From Mortierella sp. BCC40632 (taxonomy: Eukaryota; Mortierellomycota; Mortierellomycetes; Mortierellales; Mortierellaceae), in assembly GCA_011634665.1 (NCBI GenBank), contig WAEK01000002.1, positions 1,633,001 to 1,697,000 on the forward strand: a DNA stretch of 64,000 nt. Direction: 5' to 3'. The notes beneath the pieces are model-generated. The model saw only the letters and a program-made list of their open reading frames with translations, was not told the DNA's origin and searched no databases. Numbering within the stretch: the stretch's first letter is position 1; the number at the start of each line of letters is the position of its first letter. The translations under genes and the position numbers were made by a program. Positions 1-10,173 of this stretch are shown one piece after another.

Positions 1-447
1 GACGGCGGGGTCATTGATTGTGCTATCGTCAACAGGATCGTTGGTTGAATTATTGGTAGCGAGATTGTCGATGGTGTTATTGTCGGTGGGAATATTGGTG
101 GCGATACTACTAGCGGGATTGTTGGTATTGGTATCGCTGCTATTATGGCTTTCAAGGATGTCATATTCAGTGGCCTTTTGCTTTCCTTTCCCTCGACTGA
201 TCGCTGCTTGCTTAGATCCTTTAGGCCGTCCTCTCTTTTTGGCTGCCACTGGTGCTGTAGTTGACGACTCTCTGGGGTGAAATGAGGGTGATGGTACGAA
301 CACAAATGTCTTTGCTCTTGCTCTTGCCGATGCTGCTTTTGATGACTCTCCGCGACAAGGCGTGGACACAAACACGAAAGGATTAGGATGAGAGCTAGTT
401 TCTTGCCCCATTTCCAACTCCTCAGAAATGGAGGCCTCCAAGGTCAT
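1..447 (-). CDS. AT-hook protein, N-terminal part, runs off the left edge
   Basis: Read on the minus strand from an ATG at 447, the frame stays open to the first base of the window, about 149 codons, so the 3' part is missing. Around residues 78-84 there is a basic KKRGRPK stretch, which matches an AT-hook (RGRP core) that binds the minor groove of AT-rich DNA. It is followed by more Lys/Arg, then an Asn/Thr/Ser/Asp-rich low-complexity tail. It lies just downstream of the truncated MULE transposase on the same strand, with no visible homology to the C-terminal part of the second MULE transposase, so it may be a separate gene or a tail acquired by the element. The function beyond DNA binding is unknown. 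Confidence 0.5.
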   Translation of the reverse strand, partial: MTLEASISEELEMGQETSSHPNPFVFVSTPCRGESSKAASARARAKTFVFVPSPSFHPRESSTTAPVAAKKRGRPKGSKQAAISRGKGKQKATEYDILESHNSSDTNTNNPASSIATNIPTDNNTIDNLATNNSTNDPVDDSTINDPAV

Positions 448-665
448 GATGAGATGAGGAAATGGCTAAAAATGGCAGTGGTGTTATTTTTCCTCCAAAG
501 GGCTGTTTTCAGCTTTCCCCTGGAGATAGGAGATGAGCTGGCGAAAACTTTTTAAGCCACGGCTGGATCATTTCTCCTATTCAATCGGTATATAACTGTA
601 CTCAATCGGTACTGCTCTCTGCTAATAAAATGTACTACCAATGGTGAAAAGCGACTCACTCTTAC

Positions 666-1235
666 CGCTTGAAGGCTCTGCTCATCAGGGATGAGCCTGC
701 TCGACAGAGAATACCAATCATAACCCTTTTCCGCCAGACGCCGAACCCAGCTGCGTTCATTTTGACCAAGAGGCAGTTGTGCGCGATCATCATCATGATT
801 GTGCCTCCATGTGTACCTGACCACAACCTTGTCCTCCTCTCCAACAGGTTGTGCCATGAAGACCTGTGCCCTGCAACGTTGACCCACTGATTCACGTGGG
901 AGAGAGATATCTTTTTTCTTGCGGTGGCGACGGCAGGCAAACGTGAGTCTCCAAGAGTACATGGTCCTTGTGCCTGCAACTTGTTCAGATGTTTTAAATG
1001 GAAGTGGAGTGCTCGGATCGTCCTTTTGATTATAGAAGGTTGAGTACTGATTGGGTCTATGAACCCACATACCAGTTTGCCGCTCTTCCGCCCACCATCT
1101 ACGAAATTCGTCGCATGTAAAAGTGAATTCCTTGGTGCTAGTGTCGTTTGATGAGAATTGTTGAGGTTTGATGTTGTTTCTGGGGTCGTAGTTGTGAGCA
1201 ATGATAAGTACATCCTCCAATTTGAGACCAGACAT
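666..1235 (-). pseudogene. MULE-type transposase copy 1, only the N-terminal DNA-binding exon remains
   Basis: The frame opens at an ATG at 1235 and holds a Cys/His domain with CRRH, CRAQ and a YTWRHNHD end, which resembles the WRKY/GCM1-FLYWCH zinc fingers that precede the catalytic core of Mutator-like (MULE) transposases. It aligns with the start of the second transposase in this window: both share RESVG, a C-x-A, the [W/K]HNH end, then RA[Q/R]LPLG. A GTAAGAG donor follows at 665, at nearly the same place as the donor in copy 2. Downstream of it I find none of the DDE core or SWIM finger that copy 2 has. The copy therefore looks truncated at its 3' end; the alternative is a domesticated DNA-binding protein. 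Confidence 0.6.
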
Positions 1236-1735
1236 TTTTGGAGCAGCCGATTGTGGGGAGTTGTTGCAGTAGGCTCACAGAAACGTGACAGAGGGCCAGG
1301 GATGAGGGGAAAGGCCATGCAAAACCAAGTAATGCTGGCGATGGTATTGACAGGCAAGCGGATAGGAGTGAGTGTAGATGTGTATGTGGAGTGGCGCGTG
1401 TGTATGTGTCTGTTTGAGGGAGATAAGACTGCGGAAGAGAAGGGGAGGATGAGAGGGAGCAAAAAGCGGAAAAGAGGAAAAATATTGCACGTACCACCTC
1501 AACCCACATGTTCATAGAATCCACTGCCCTTTCTCTGCCGAACTGATGCAGGGAAGAGATGCCGGTATTGCATTCCTCTCCTCCGCATTTCCTTTCTTTC
1601 CATGACAGCCCAATGCCGGCTGCAGGTCGCACCAGTATAGAACCTCCTCTTCCCGCTTCAATCTAAGCCACATATTCTTTAAGAACGCGTTCTGTTTCGC
1701 GTTTGATTTTGATTGCTTCACCTCATCTCCCCGCC
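1236..1735. promoter_or_regulatory. Divergent intergenic region of element 1
   Basis: This 500-bp stretch separates the start of the truncated MULE transposase (minus strand) from the start of the XPG-Fanzor gene (plus strand). I see no gene in it. It should hold both promoters. The second element has the same head-to-head arrangement with only about 100 bp between starts. Confidence 0.4.
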
Positions 1736-2862
1736 ATGGGCGTGAAACGCGCGTGGCAACTACCAGGCAAGAAGGGGTTTTTTCCAAACCCACAACACAC
1801 AATCTCGTCAACCGGCGTCATCCGCGTTGATGTCTGCTCGACCCACAACGTCCTGATAAAAATCATTTATGAGAACGCCACAGACTTAAATGCTGCACAT
1901 GCCAAGCTCGAATGGTGGCTCACAAGACTGGGGAGCAAGGATCAGCTGCGTTTCTATGTTGATGGTGAACCGGCACAAGAAAAGATGGATGTTCATGCCA
2001 GTCGCCGTCGACACCGTCAACAATCTCTATCGAGGGCTGCCGCTGCCATTTCAATCCTCGAATCACGTCTCATTAAAAAGGCTCGGATTCGCAAGCACCA
2101 TATAAGCAACGCACGCAAATTCCTGCGTCAGTCATTCTATTGGCCATTGGAGCAGCGCCGGAGTTTTGTAGAGTACATGAGCAATAAGGGCCATAACATC
2201 GTGTTGTGCGTAACCGAGGCAGACACGCTCATCGCAGCAGAATGCCAACCACAAGATGCAGTTGTATCCTGCGATAGTGATCTCCTGTTTTACAAGACCA
2301 TTCGCGTTGTTTGGCGTCCTATCGGGTCATACAAAGCACGCCGCTTTGTCCCGTACGAGAAAGGTGCCCTTCTCGAGGCACTCGAATTGTCTCCAAGCCA
2401 GATGACCGCTCTTGCTGTATTAAGCGGCAATGATTACGTCCCAAATATTCCCTACCTTGGACTTATGACCAATTACAAGATAATCAAGTCTTTGGAAGGT
2501 GGTAAGAAGGCAGGCGATTTTGATATTGACCTACTTGTTCTTAGTGCTCTGACAGCTAATATTGTCTCTACCGTCCGTCTTTAGATGAGAGAAGTATTGT
2601 CCAGCAGTACCTTACTCGCCCAGAAGTAAAGCGACGCACGGACAAAGGGTGCGGAGATTGGACTGTTGAGACTTATAACAATGCTCTCAAAGTCTTCGTG
2701 GAGATGAAACAGGACAGAGTATCAGACACAGCCTTTCCGTCCTCTTCGGCTACGAACAGCCCATCACCTTCGTATGCTACTCTATGCCAGCGGTTGGATC
2801 GATTCCTGGTTGAGTTTATGGCGTCCAAGAAAAAAGCGTATGAAGAACGCGTGGCCAAAGAG
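1736..2862 (+). CDS. XPG/FEN1-like nuclease module of XPG-Fanzor copy 1
   Basis: The start at 1736 gives MGVKRAW, close to the MGVxGLW opening of XPG/FEN1 family structure-specific nucleases. The metal-binding acidic positions of the family are recognisable in order: RVDV (N-region Asp), FYVDGE, the XPG-I stretch CVTEAD then SCDSD, and GNDYVPNIPYLG (last Asp with the helix-turn-helix glycines). An intron interrupts the frame after the SLEG region, with a GTGGTA or GTAAGA donor near 2499-2502 and a TTTAG acceptor ending at 2584. The frame then resumes in phase and ends at a GTATCA donor at 2863. The nuclease core is intact here. The downstream Fanzor-like part is on the same strand and appears to belong to the same transcription unit. 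Confidence 0.72.
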
Positions 2863-2972
2863 GTATCAGGCGCCCGTCCTCGCATTTAACAGGCCTTGGC
2901 TACAAATCAAAACGATTACTAGTGAACACTAACCGTCTCAATGTTTCTACACCTTACGTATTTGCTGTCAAC

Positions 2973-5900
2973 AGAGCGGTGCGTGATAAACAGTCGAGAA
3001 CCGGAGGAGCAGAACCCGAGCAAGCTAACATCTTTTTACGACTGACCAGCCGAATCCTGCCAAAAACCATCAATTTCGACCAAGATTCAGCCCCAAGGTC
3101 CGGTATGAACCTATGAAAGAACATCCTGCCCCTGCGATCTCCAAAGAATACCAACTAAAGCCATGGAAGCAGGCACCTGAGAAGCCGTCGGTGGGGACAC
3201 ATACGCCAAAACCCAACAAAACGAAGCCTGCGGACATCAAAGCCGAGATCAAAGAGAATGACAGCTTTGGGCGTAAGCAAATTTTAAACGCCCTATCGTT
3301 CGAGCACCCAATCGTATGTCTGGATCTTGGCCGCCTGGCCCCTAGTATTCATGCCGCCGTCAATGACGATGGGGCCGCCAAGGAAGTCATCGAGTGCATC
3401 CGTGGAGCTGTCCGCGCTGCGTGGAGTTGTAAACGGCGCTGTCAGATTTTGATTGGTCTATATCTGGAGTCTGTTTTCTATCCTCGGCCACACCCTGGCG
3501 CCCCTCGACCTGCGGCACCAGTGACAAGCATCACTCCACAAGATCGTGAGATCCTTGAAAACTTGTGCCCTTCTCTAACATCCAAGGAGATAGCTGACGA
3601 CGACCCCGTCAGCTCTATAGGGGGGATGGTGAAGACGATCCATCTAATGTGCGCTTTCTCCATTCTTTCATCAGCTTTCTGTACTCCGGCAACCCGCCTC
3701 GTGAAAGGAAAATCTTAGTATCCGGCAATCCGCCAGATACTAAGAAAAAAATTGGAACAGTCGTCAACTCCTTCATTAATCGACTGGAAGAGTTGGGCCA
3801 TTTAGACACATCGAACCTCACCAACGCAGTCATGATCCAGAATGTCAAGGAGTACACACCAACGCTGTTGGTCCGTTCGGTAGCTTCACAGCTTTCGGTA
3901 GAGCTCATGCGACACTATAGGCAAGGAACGAAAAAGCTGTTGGAAATGGTAATACGCCCGTCAATGTTAGTTATTTCCAATTTTGTCAAAATGGAGACAA
4001 ACAATTCAAAGTTAAATAATCGTTTTTCTGTATATGTCACAATAGATCCGAAAGATGATCAGAAAGGGCCGATTGCCAAACAATCAAGCAATCGATTTGT
4101 CCTCTAACGAGCCAGCGATCCAGATCTTTGTACGAGCAAATGCTACGGCTGGCCGGCCTTGGCGACTCTCACCGCTGTCGCCAGAAGAGCATGGATACAT
4201 GACGTTTACCGAGCTAGAGCTGGCCGCATTTCTACACAAGAGGAAAACATTGCATCCCATCCTGGCGAGGATTATTGGATCTGAGGACCGACAGAGATCT
4301 AACTCAGACAGAGCTGACTCGTGACTGGATCCCACACCAGACGCCAGGCCTGTTCATCCAGCACATCATAGCTCCTGTGGACCCCAAGACTTTGACTGGT
4401 GATCGTGTTCGCGGTCGTGAGAAGAAGGAAGCCGGTGTCTCTGCCGCAGTCAAGATTGTTGATCCAGATGACATCCGGGACCACATCAATGATCTTCGCC
4501 GAGACGGATTTGACCCAACAGCTTACGAAAAAGGGGATATTTCCTGCGTGGCTCCATAAAAACTGATGGATACAGCCTCCAGTTGCTGGCATATAAATTA
4601 CGTGAGCTCAACTCGGTCAAGTTCAAGCGTTACAAGACCGAGGTTCTACCCGACCGTCTCCTCTCAACTACAGCCGGCACAAGCGACCATCTCACCGAGG
4701 TGCATAATGTCTTCAAGTCGACTGCTGATGTCGAGCGTTTGCTTGGGTGCACTCCAGGCGAAACAGATAGTGTGTCGTACCTAGGAATAGATCTGGGCCA
4801 GGCCTTTGTGGTAGGGGCGAGTGCGATTCTCCCGGAGGGTATGACCATCCGAGTCGGTAAGCGACGGCGACACCGGCAAAAAAAGAAACGAGGCAGCCGG
4901 GGCCGGCGCCCGAGAGGTAGCGGCAAGGGAAGGAAGATAGCCAGCCGGGAGGGCCGTGAGCGGTACATCAATCTCGCAGCCAATCAAAAGGCCGTTGCGC
5001 GACCAACTCTCGCTCACAGAACCTGGCTTGAAAATCAAAAGTCGGCCGGCCTGACGCGCCCCCCTCAAACCCGAGTCATTGGTTGTACCGACCGTCAGCA
5101 CAGACGCAACGACTTCATTGACACTTCAGTCTTCCACCTCTTGTGTCAGTCCAACGGTGTCTGACCTCCTTTCGATTAGCTTGATCGAATCATCGCTTAC
5201 TCCTCTGTGTGGTCCAGATGCCGCGACTTTTCCACACATGTGCAGCAGCGACAAGCGAACAAAGACCACCTGGACACGTTTTACAATGGCCGTCAATTCA
5301 AAGTCAAGAAGTACACGCAGATGGCAAAAGGGCAAGGAAGAAGGAGTTTTGTCAGCTTGCAGACTCGCTACTGCGCATGGTTGGCGGTTCTTTGGGCGAA
5401 AGGAGGAAAGAGAATGCCAAGGTTGTCATTGGCATTGGCATGGGCCAATTCACCTCTACTTCCCGACTGACATCCTTACATGGATCATTCGAGGCATTTT
5501 TCGTTCAGAAGGTAACATTTTATTGTAAGTTGCAGTGATTTCTTTCCAATCCTGCTACTGATAGCTGTTGGATTGACTCTCTCTCCCCTCTTTCAATGGT
5601 ATAGGTTCGAGCGCTCGGCTATGTCTTGGTTGGAATTAACGAGTTTTATACCTCAAAAAAGTGCCCAACATGCGAACAATTTGTCGGTGAGGCGGGCAGT
5701 ATGAGACGCCTGTACTGTTATCGATGCCATAAGTTCCTCCACAGGGACATAATGGCAGCACACAATATGTGCACCGTCCTCAAGAGGCATGTGGAACAAC
5801 AAAAACGACCACTGTATTTGCAACCTGTAGATGCTGAAGGCAATTATCCATGGCTTGATAAATCCAGCGACTCTGACCCAACTCCAGACAGTCGTGGAGG

Positions 5901-6048
5901 TGGTGGTAGCAAGCGCCAGGCAAAGGAGATCGGCGAAGCCGATCAGGAGAAGAGTAGCAAGCGGAACAAGGCAACCAATGTCAAGAAAAAGTCGTCCAAC
6001 ACCACGAGTTCCAAGACAACAGCAACTGAGCAAGGGTTGGCAACGTAA
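2973..6048 (+). pseudogene. Fanzor/TnpB-like RNA-guided nuclease module, copy 1 (frame-broken)
   Basis: The segment aligns block by block with copy 2 (10174-12995). The RuvC signs are SYLGIDLG near 4780 (first Asp), IGIGMGQF near 5440 in place of the usual Glu motif, GINEFYTSKKCPTC near 5630 (candidate alternative Glu plus the first CxxC), and CYRC with HRDIMAAHN (second CxxC and last Asp). A Lys/Arg-rich insert follows the first motif, as in nuclear Fanzors. An intron at 5512-5604 joins two exons in phase just before the zinc finger and matches one in copy 2. The frame changes near the six-G run at 3620, near 4270, and several times between 5040 and 5340. The middle is therefore damaged, although some breaks could be small unrecognised introns. 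The stop is at 6046-6048. Confidence 0.62.
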
Positions 6049-6101
6049 CAAGCAGTATGCAGATTGATAGCTAGATAGCATTTATTTTTTTTTTACCTTG
6101 G

Positions 6102-6213
6102 GGTGTTCGTCAACACCTTTGTCTACTATTGAGTAGATCTTGATTGCTGCGCAGGCCGAGCGCGTCTCCATCCGGTGACGTAATCGTAGTCCGATGCGCG
6201 GCCGTCAAAAAAA
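6102..6213 (+). ncRNA. Candidate omega-like guide RNA scaffold / right end, copy 1
   Basis: It lies 54 nt after the Fanzor-like stop. Hairpin A pairs 6102-6107 with 6112-6117 (6 bp, CGTC loop). Hairpin B pairs 6122-6126 with 6133-6137 (5 bp). After a 35-nt spacer comes CGGTGACGTAAT (6173-6184), then CCGATGCG, then TCAAAAAAA ending at 6213. The same order and almost the same spacing recur behind copy 2 with different stem sequences. TnpB and Fanzor guide RNAs come from the region at and beyond the 3' end of the protein gene, which is the reason for this call. The strong third hairpin seen in copy 2 is not clear here. A DNA-level transposon end is an equally possible role. Confidence 0.4.
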
Positions 6214-6235
6214 GGGATATATGCCAGAGGACTGT

Positions 6236-8876
6236 TTATTTGAGTTCTTGGGCTAAGTTCACAGTCTCCTCTAGCTTGGCAACGGTGCCTTGGAGATCCT
6301 TCCATGCACAATGGCGCTTTCTGGGACTGTCAATAATAACGCTCAGTTCACTCCAGAGTCTCTTCAACTTGGCGTAGCTATCTTTCATCTCTGCTGCTCT
6401 AGCTTCTTCCCTTTTCATTTTCTCATCTCTTTGTCTAACTTTCCTTTGTACCTCCAGCTGGTAGATCAGGTCTGGTGAGATAATGCTCTCTCGAGGGAAT
6501 CCTGAAGCCTTTTCAGAAAGTTTTGACTCCTGTATCCGAGTTTCTCTGGCTCGCTCAAAGTAGGCGATTTTATGCCTACCGTAGATCCTTGCAATTAGGT
6601 ACATGTGCTTGCAGGGTATCCGATGTCTCGTGTAGTCGGGACACGAACATGAGCAAAGGGCATCCTTCTCGTGATCCAAAGCTACCGAATACTCTACTCC
6701 AGGAACGCTAAAAGGATTTGACAATGAACTGCAATAGTGTACAGCGGTCAGGATTAATCCCACACAGTATTAATAGAGTAGGTACCTGTTGATACATACC
6801 GCATGGGCTGCTACGTTCTCTGCAACCATTGCTTTGGCGGTACCAACATCCAATGCCATGGCTTCCTTTTTTCTCTCTCACCATCATACTCAGAGTGCTT
6901 CACTGGTTGAACGCCATGATCAACCTTGAGAAGTTGAGCCTTGAAGTCTCTTTCTATCTCTCCTTGCAGCAAGAACATGACAACATCAGCCCTGTATCCA
7001 GTCTTGCCATCGAGGTAATGAGATTTGAGGGTATGGAACCATGATTCCAATAGATTGTTTGTGTCGACATGTTGATAATTCTATTGGCGACAAAAAGAGA
7101 TTTGAGTGGAGAAGTCCATATCTCACCCATCATAGCAAATCATTCCGCATACCTCTCGGACGAAAAGTACCCACTTCATTCTCTTTTCGCAACTAAGCCA
7201 ATTTCGCTCAAGGAAAGTAAAGCGTTCAGTCCCTGGAAAGGCGACTTTAAACTTTTTGCCACAATCCATCCAGCTCCTCATTTGATCTAGCACCGCGTAT
7301 GGCTTTAAGTGCAGGCTCCATTTGGCCCCAGTGTCTCTTCTATCGGAGAGCAAGACCCGTTAATTTAATGAATGTCAATGGCTTTTGATATCATTCACGA
7401 TAACTCTCGCGTACATTGCAATCTTTTCTCATGCGCCTCTCCCATATCTGGGCCACATGGAAGAGGCAATAATAGATGGCAGTTTGAGGGAAGATGGCTT
7501 GAACAGCCTCCGTCTCTATTGGCGAGCAATCCATCATGAACTTTGACACTTTAAACTGGCATGTATCCTTGAGCCAGCTTAGCCACTTCTTGAGCAGAAA
7601 CCTACAGACCTTAGTTAGGGACGATGCCATGGTTCAAGCTACTAGTTTTACTGGAACAGAGCCAATTTCTTACGTGGATTCGGTACTGCAAATCAAGTAT
7701 GCAATGGGAAAGCCTTTCTGTAACACGACATCCTTGACGAGGATGGTAAACAAAAGCCGAAGCTTCTCTGATCTTTTGACATTAGGCATCAACGGTCTGA
7801 ACACTTTATGTGTGGAGTCCATGCAAGCTATGAGGAGGCAGTTGCGATGCATAATCTAACGGGGCACGCATACAATGAAGTAGATTAGAGTCGACTATGA
7901 ATGCACTAGCATAGTGATACTAACGTAAATTCATACTTAACCCTACCCCTAACTGGAATTTTGTGCACCATGCAATCATGTACGACTTCTCTTTGCCTTC
8001 CGTCTCGATCTGGAACATGCCTTCTCCTCCTCTCATCTTGATGTCCTTGATCCAGAGGTGAACGCTTTTTGAAGATATCCTGGTCTTTAGTGGCCTCTTT
8101 CATCTGCCGACGATAAAACACGCCATGCACATCCTTGTAGTTGATCAATAGACTAGAGGAGAGAGCACTGTTGTGTTCAAGCTTGTTGGAAAGGTTCTTA
8201 GTATTTGTAGACTCATCACTGTTGCATTGAGTGGCAATGACTTACCAAGCAGAGGTTGTCTTCGCTGGGTATGAGTCGTTTTGGATTCCCTTCCAGTCAA
8301 GTCCTTGGTCGACGTTCGACTTGATCCAATTTAACTCATTCGCACCCAAGGGCAAACGTGCCCTGTCTGACATAGAAGTTCCGTGGTTGTGTTTCCAATA
8401 ATACTCGACAACGACACAGTCGTTCCCCATGGGCTTCTGGATTCTGATATGCGCCTTGCATCCTGTACCAACTGATTCCCTTTGTAGATGTGTTTTACTC
8501 GAGGGGGCCGCCGCCTGCAATCATATCGTACTGTCCAGTCGAAGCTCCTTGGTCGGCCTGGCCCTATGTGCAATTCCTTATGAGTTGGAAGGGGGTTGTC
8601 CAAGCTTCCATTGTCAAAGACAATACTGCGAGAGTTTTCTTCGCTGCAGCGTAGCCATTGGAAGGCATCTCGTTCTTGGTTCCAGAACTGTTTAAATCCA
8701 TCGACTGAGAAGACCATTCGAAGAGGAATAGGTGAATCAACAGGGATAGGATGAGGGCTGACAATGGCATGAATGTCATAGTCAGGCGAGTAGGGCAAGA
8801 TGTCTCTGGCTGTCAAGGGATGCATTGCTGATGTGGTTGATGAGAACGATGCAATCATGCAAGCACCTGATATCAT
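6236..8876 (-). pseudogene. MULE-type transposase copy 2, full length with frame breaks
   Basis: Read from an ATG at 8876 down to a stop at 6236, the order of domains is that of a Mutator-like transposase. First comes an N-terminal Cys/His domain ending YYWKHNHG. Then the DDE core: MDSTHK near 7815 (first Asp) and FMMDCSPIE near 7530 (second Asp), with the region NNLLESWFHTLK near 7040 that follows the Glu. A SWIM zinc finger follows at about 6660 (CSCPDYTRHRIPCKH). A basic coiled-coil-like tail ends the protein. Introns and at least two frame changes interrupt it; one is in a five-C run near 8507 and one in a five-A run near 8060. It ends tail to tail with XPG-Fanzor copy 1, 22 bp from that copy's conserved end. 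Confidence 0.7.
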
Positions 8877-8975
8877 TTCTGGGTCGCTTAAGCCACATTT
8901 CTCACAAGCAATAAAAAGGCTTCTGTCTTCCAACCTTGTCCTCTGACCCCCATCGCCATCGCAATCAGTTTCTTG
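8877..8975. promoter_or_regulatory. Short divergent promoter of element 2
   Basis: About 100 bp separate the first plausible ATG of the MULE transposase (8876, minus strand) from the ATG of XPG-Fanzor copy 2 (8976, plus strand). The two genes must share regulatory DNA if both are transcribed. No TATA box is evident. Confidence 0.4.
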
Positions 8976-10095
8976 ATGGGAGTCATCGGACTATGGGGAT
9001 TCATTCGAAGAAAGGGGTACCACCCAAAAAATCACTCACAGCCACCGCATCCACCATCGTCCGGAACTAAGATCAGAGTTGATCTTTTATCATCCTTTTA
9101 TCCGACAATTAACTATGCTTATTCCCATCATTACGATAATCCAGCCATTGCTCACAAGATCCTCGAAGAGACCATCACTCGGCTTGGTGGCAAGGACGAT
9201 ATTGTGGTTTACATCGACGGCGGACAAGCAAAGGAAAAAGAGGCTACTCAACTTTACCGAGCAGGGTTACGCCAAAAATCTCTTGATCGAGCTAACCATG
9301 CCCTTGATAACATCGAACAACGAGTATCAAGCAGAAAAACAGTTAAAAAGCATCACATAAACAATGTCAGCAAATATTTGCGGAAGGCGTTCCATTGGCA
9401 AGAAAGTGATCGAAGAGGATTCTTTGACTACATGTTTGAGAACGGATGGGATGTAAGATGGTGTATCACGGAAGCTGATATCGAGATCGCCACAGATTGT
9501 CAACCTCAAGATATCGTCGTTTCAAAAGACAGCGATCTTCTTGTTTACCGTGCAGTTCGACAGCTTTGGCGACCAATGGGCTGTTGGAAAGAGTATGGTA
9601 CCAAGTTTACGACAAGTCGGCTGTCCTTGACTCGCTGGACTTTGATGACAATCAGCTTCTCGCTCTTGCAATTGTCAGTCATAACGATTACAGCAAAAAT
9701 GTATTTTCACTTGGACTCGAATCCAATTACACAATTATCAGAGAACTTTTGGGCGAAGGTACTGTAATGGTTGCGATGAAATGAACGACTGCAACGGTAT
9801 GTTCTTCCGATTGTTTTTTTTTTATCTAACTTTCTTTTTTCCTCACAGACGTTGAGAAAATAGTACGGGAGTACTTGTTACACGATCGCGTTCAGTCCAA
9901 GAATATCAGCAAAGAAGATTTTGCAATTTCAACCCGGGTTTTCGCAACCCTCAAGCAGACGTCCGTTACCGCTACCAGTCCATTCAGCGAATGCGACAAG
10001 GATGTCGGTGTCCTCCGCAAACGCCTGTCAGACATCATCAAGAACCAGAGAGAGCAGCGGAGAGCAGACTATTTGGCTCGGAAAGAGAGAAGAAG
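8976..10095 (+). CDS. XPG/FEN1-like nuclease module of XPG-Fanzor copy 2
   Basis: The ATG at 8976 opens MGVIGLWGFIRRKG, a typical XPG N-terminus. The acidic positions follow: IRVDLL, VYIDGGQAKEK, CITEADIEIA, SKDSDLL and HNDYSKN. The first four blocks are in one frame. A one-base frame change near 9585 puts the last Asp block in another frame, so this copy is damaged. An intron (9759-9848) follows the HhH-like region at the same place as in copy 1. The exon then ends AG at 10095 before a GTGGGG donor, and the next exon starts at 10174 in the phase that continues the protein. This supports one joined gene with the Fanzor part. It shares order and motifs with copy 1 but is strongly diverged from it. 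Confidence 0.7.
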
Positions 10096-10173
10096 GTGGG
10101 GTTAACACCTATTCCTTTTTGGTTTTTGCAAAAGCATGTTAATCAATCTCTTGTACATACGATACATCGATAG

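Noticed and set aside
548..575. AAGCCACG near the truncated end of MULE copy 1, resembling the inverse of the conserved end at 13111-13120
   Set aside because: Only 8 exact bases agree and the rest needs gaps, so it is not convincing as a terminal inverted repeat.
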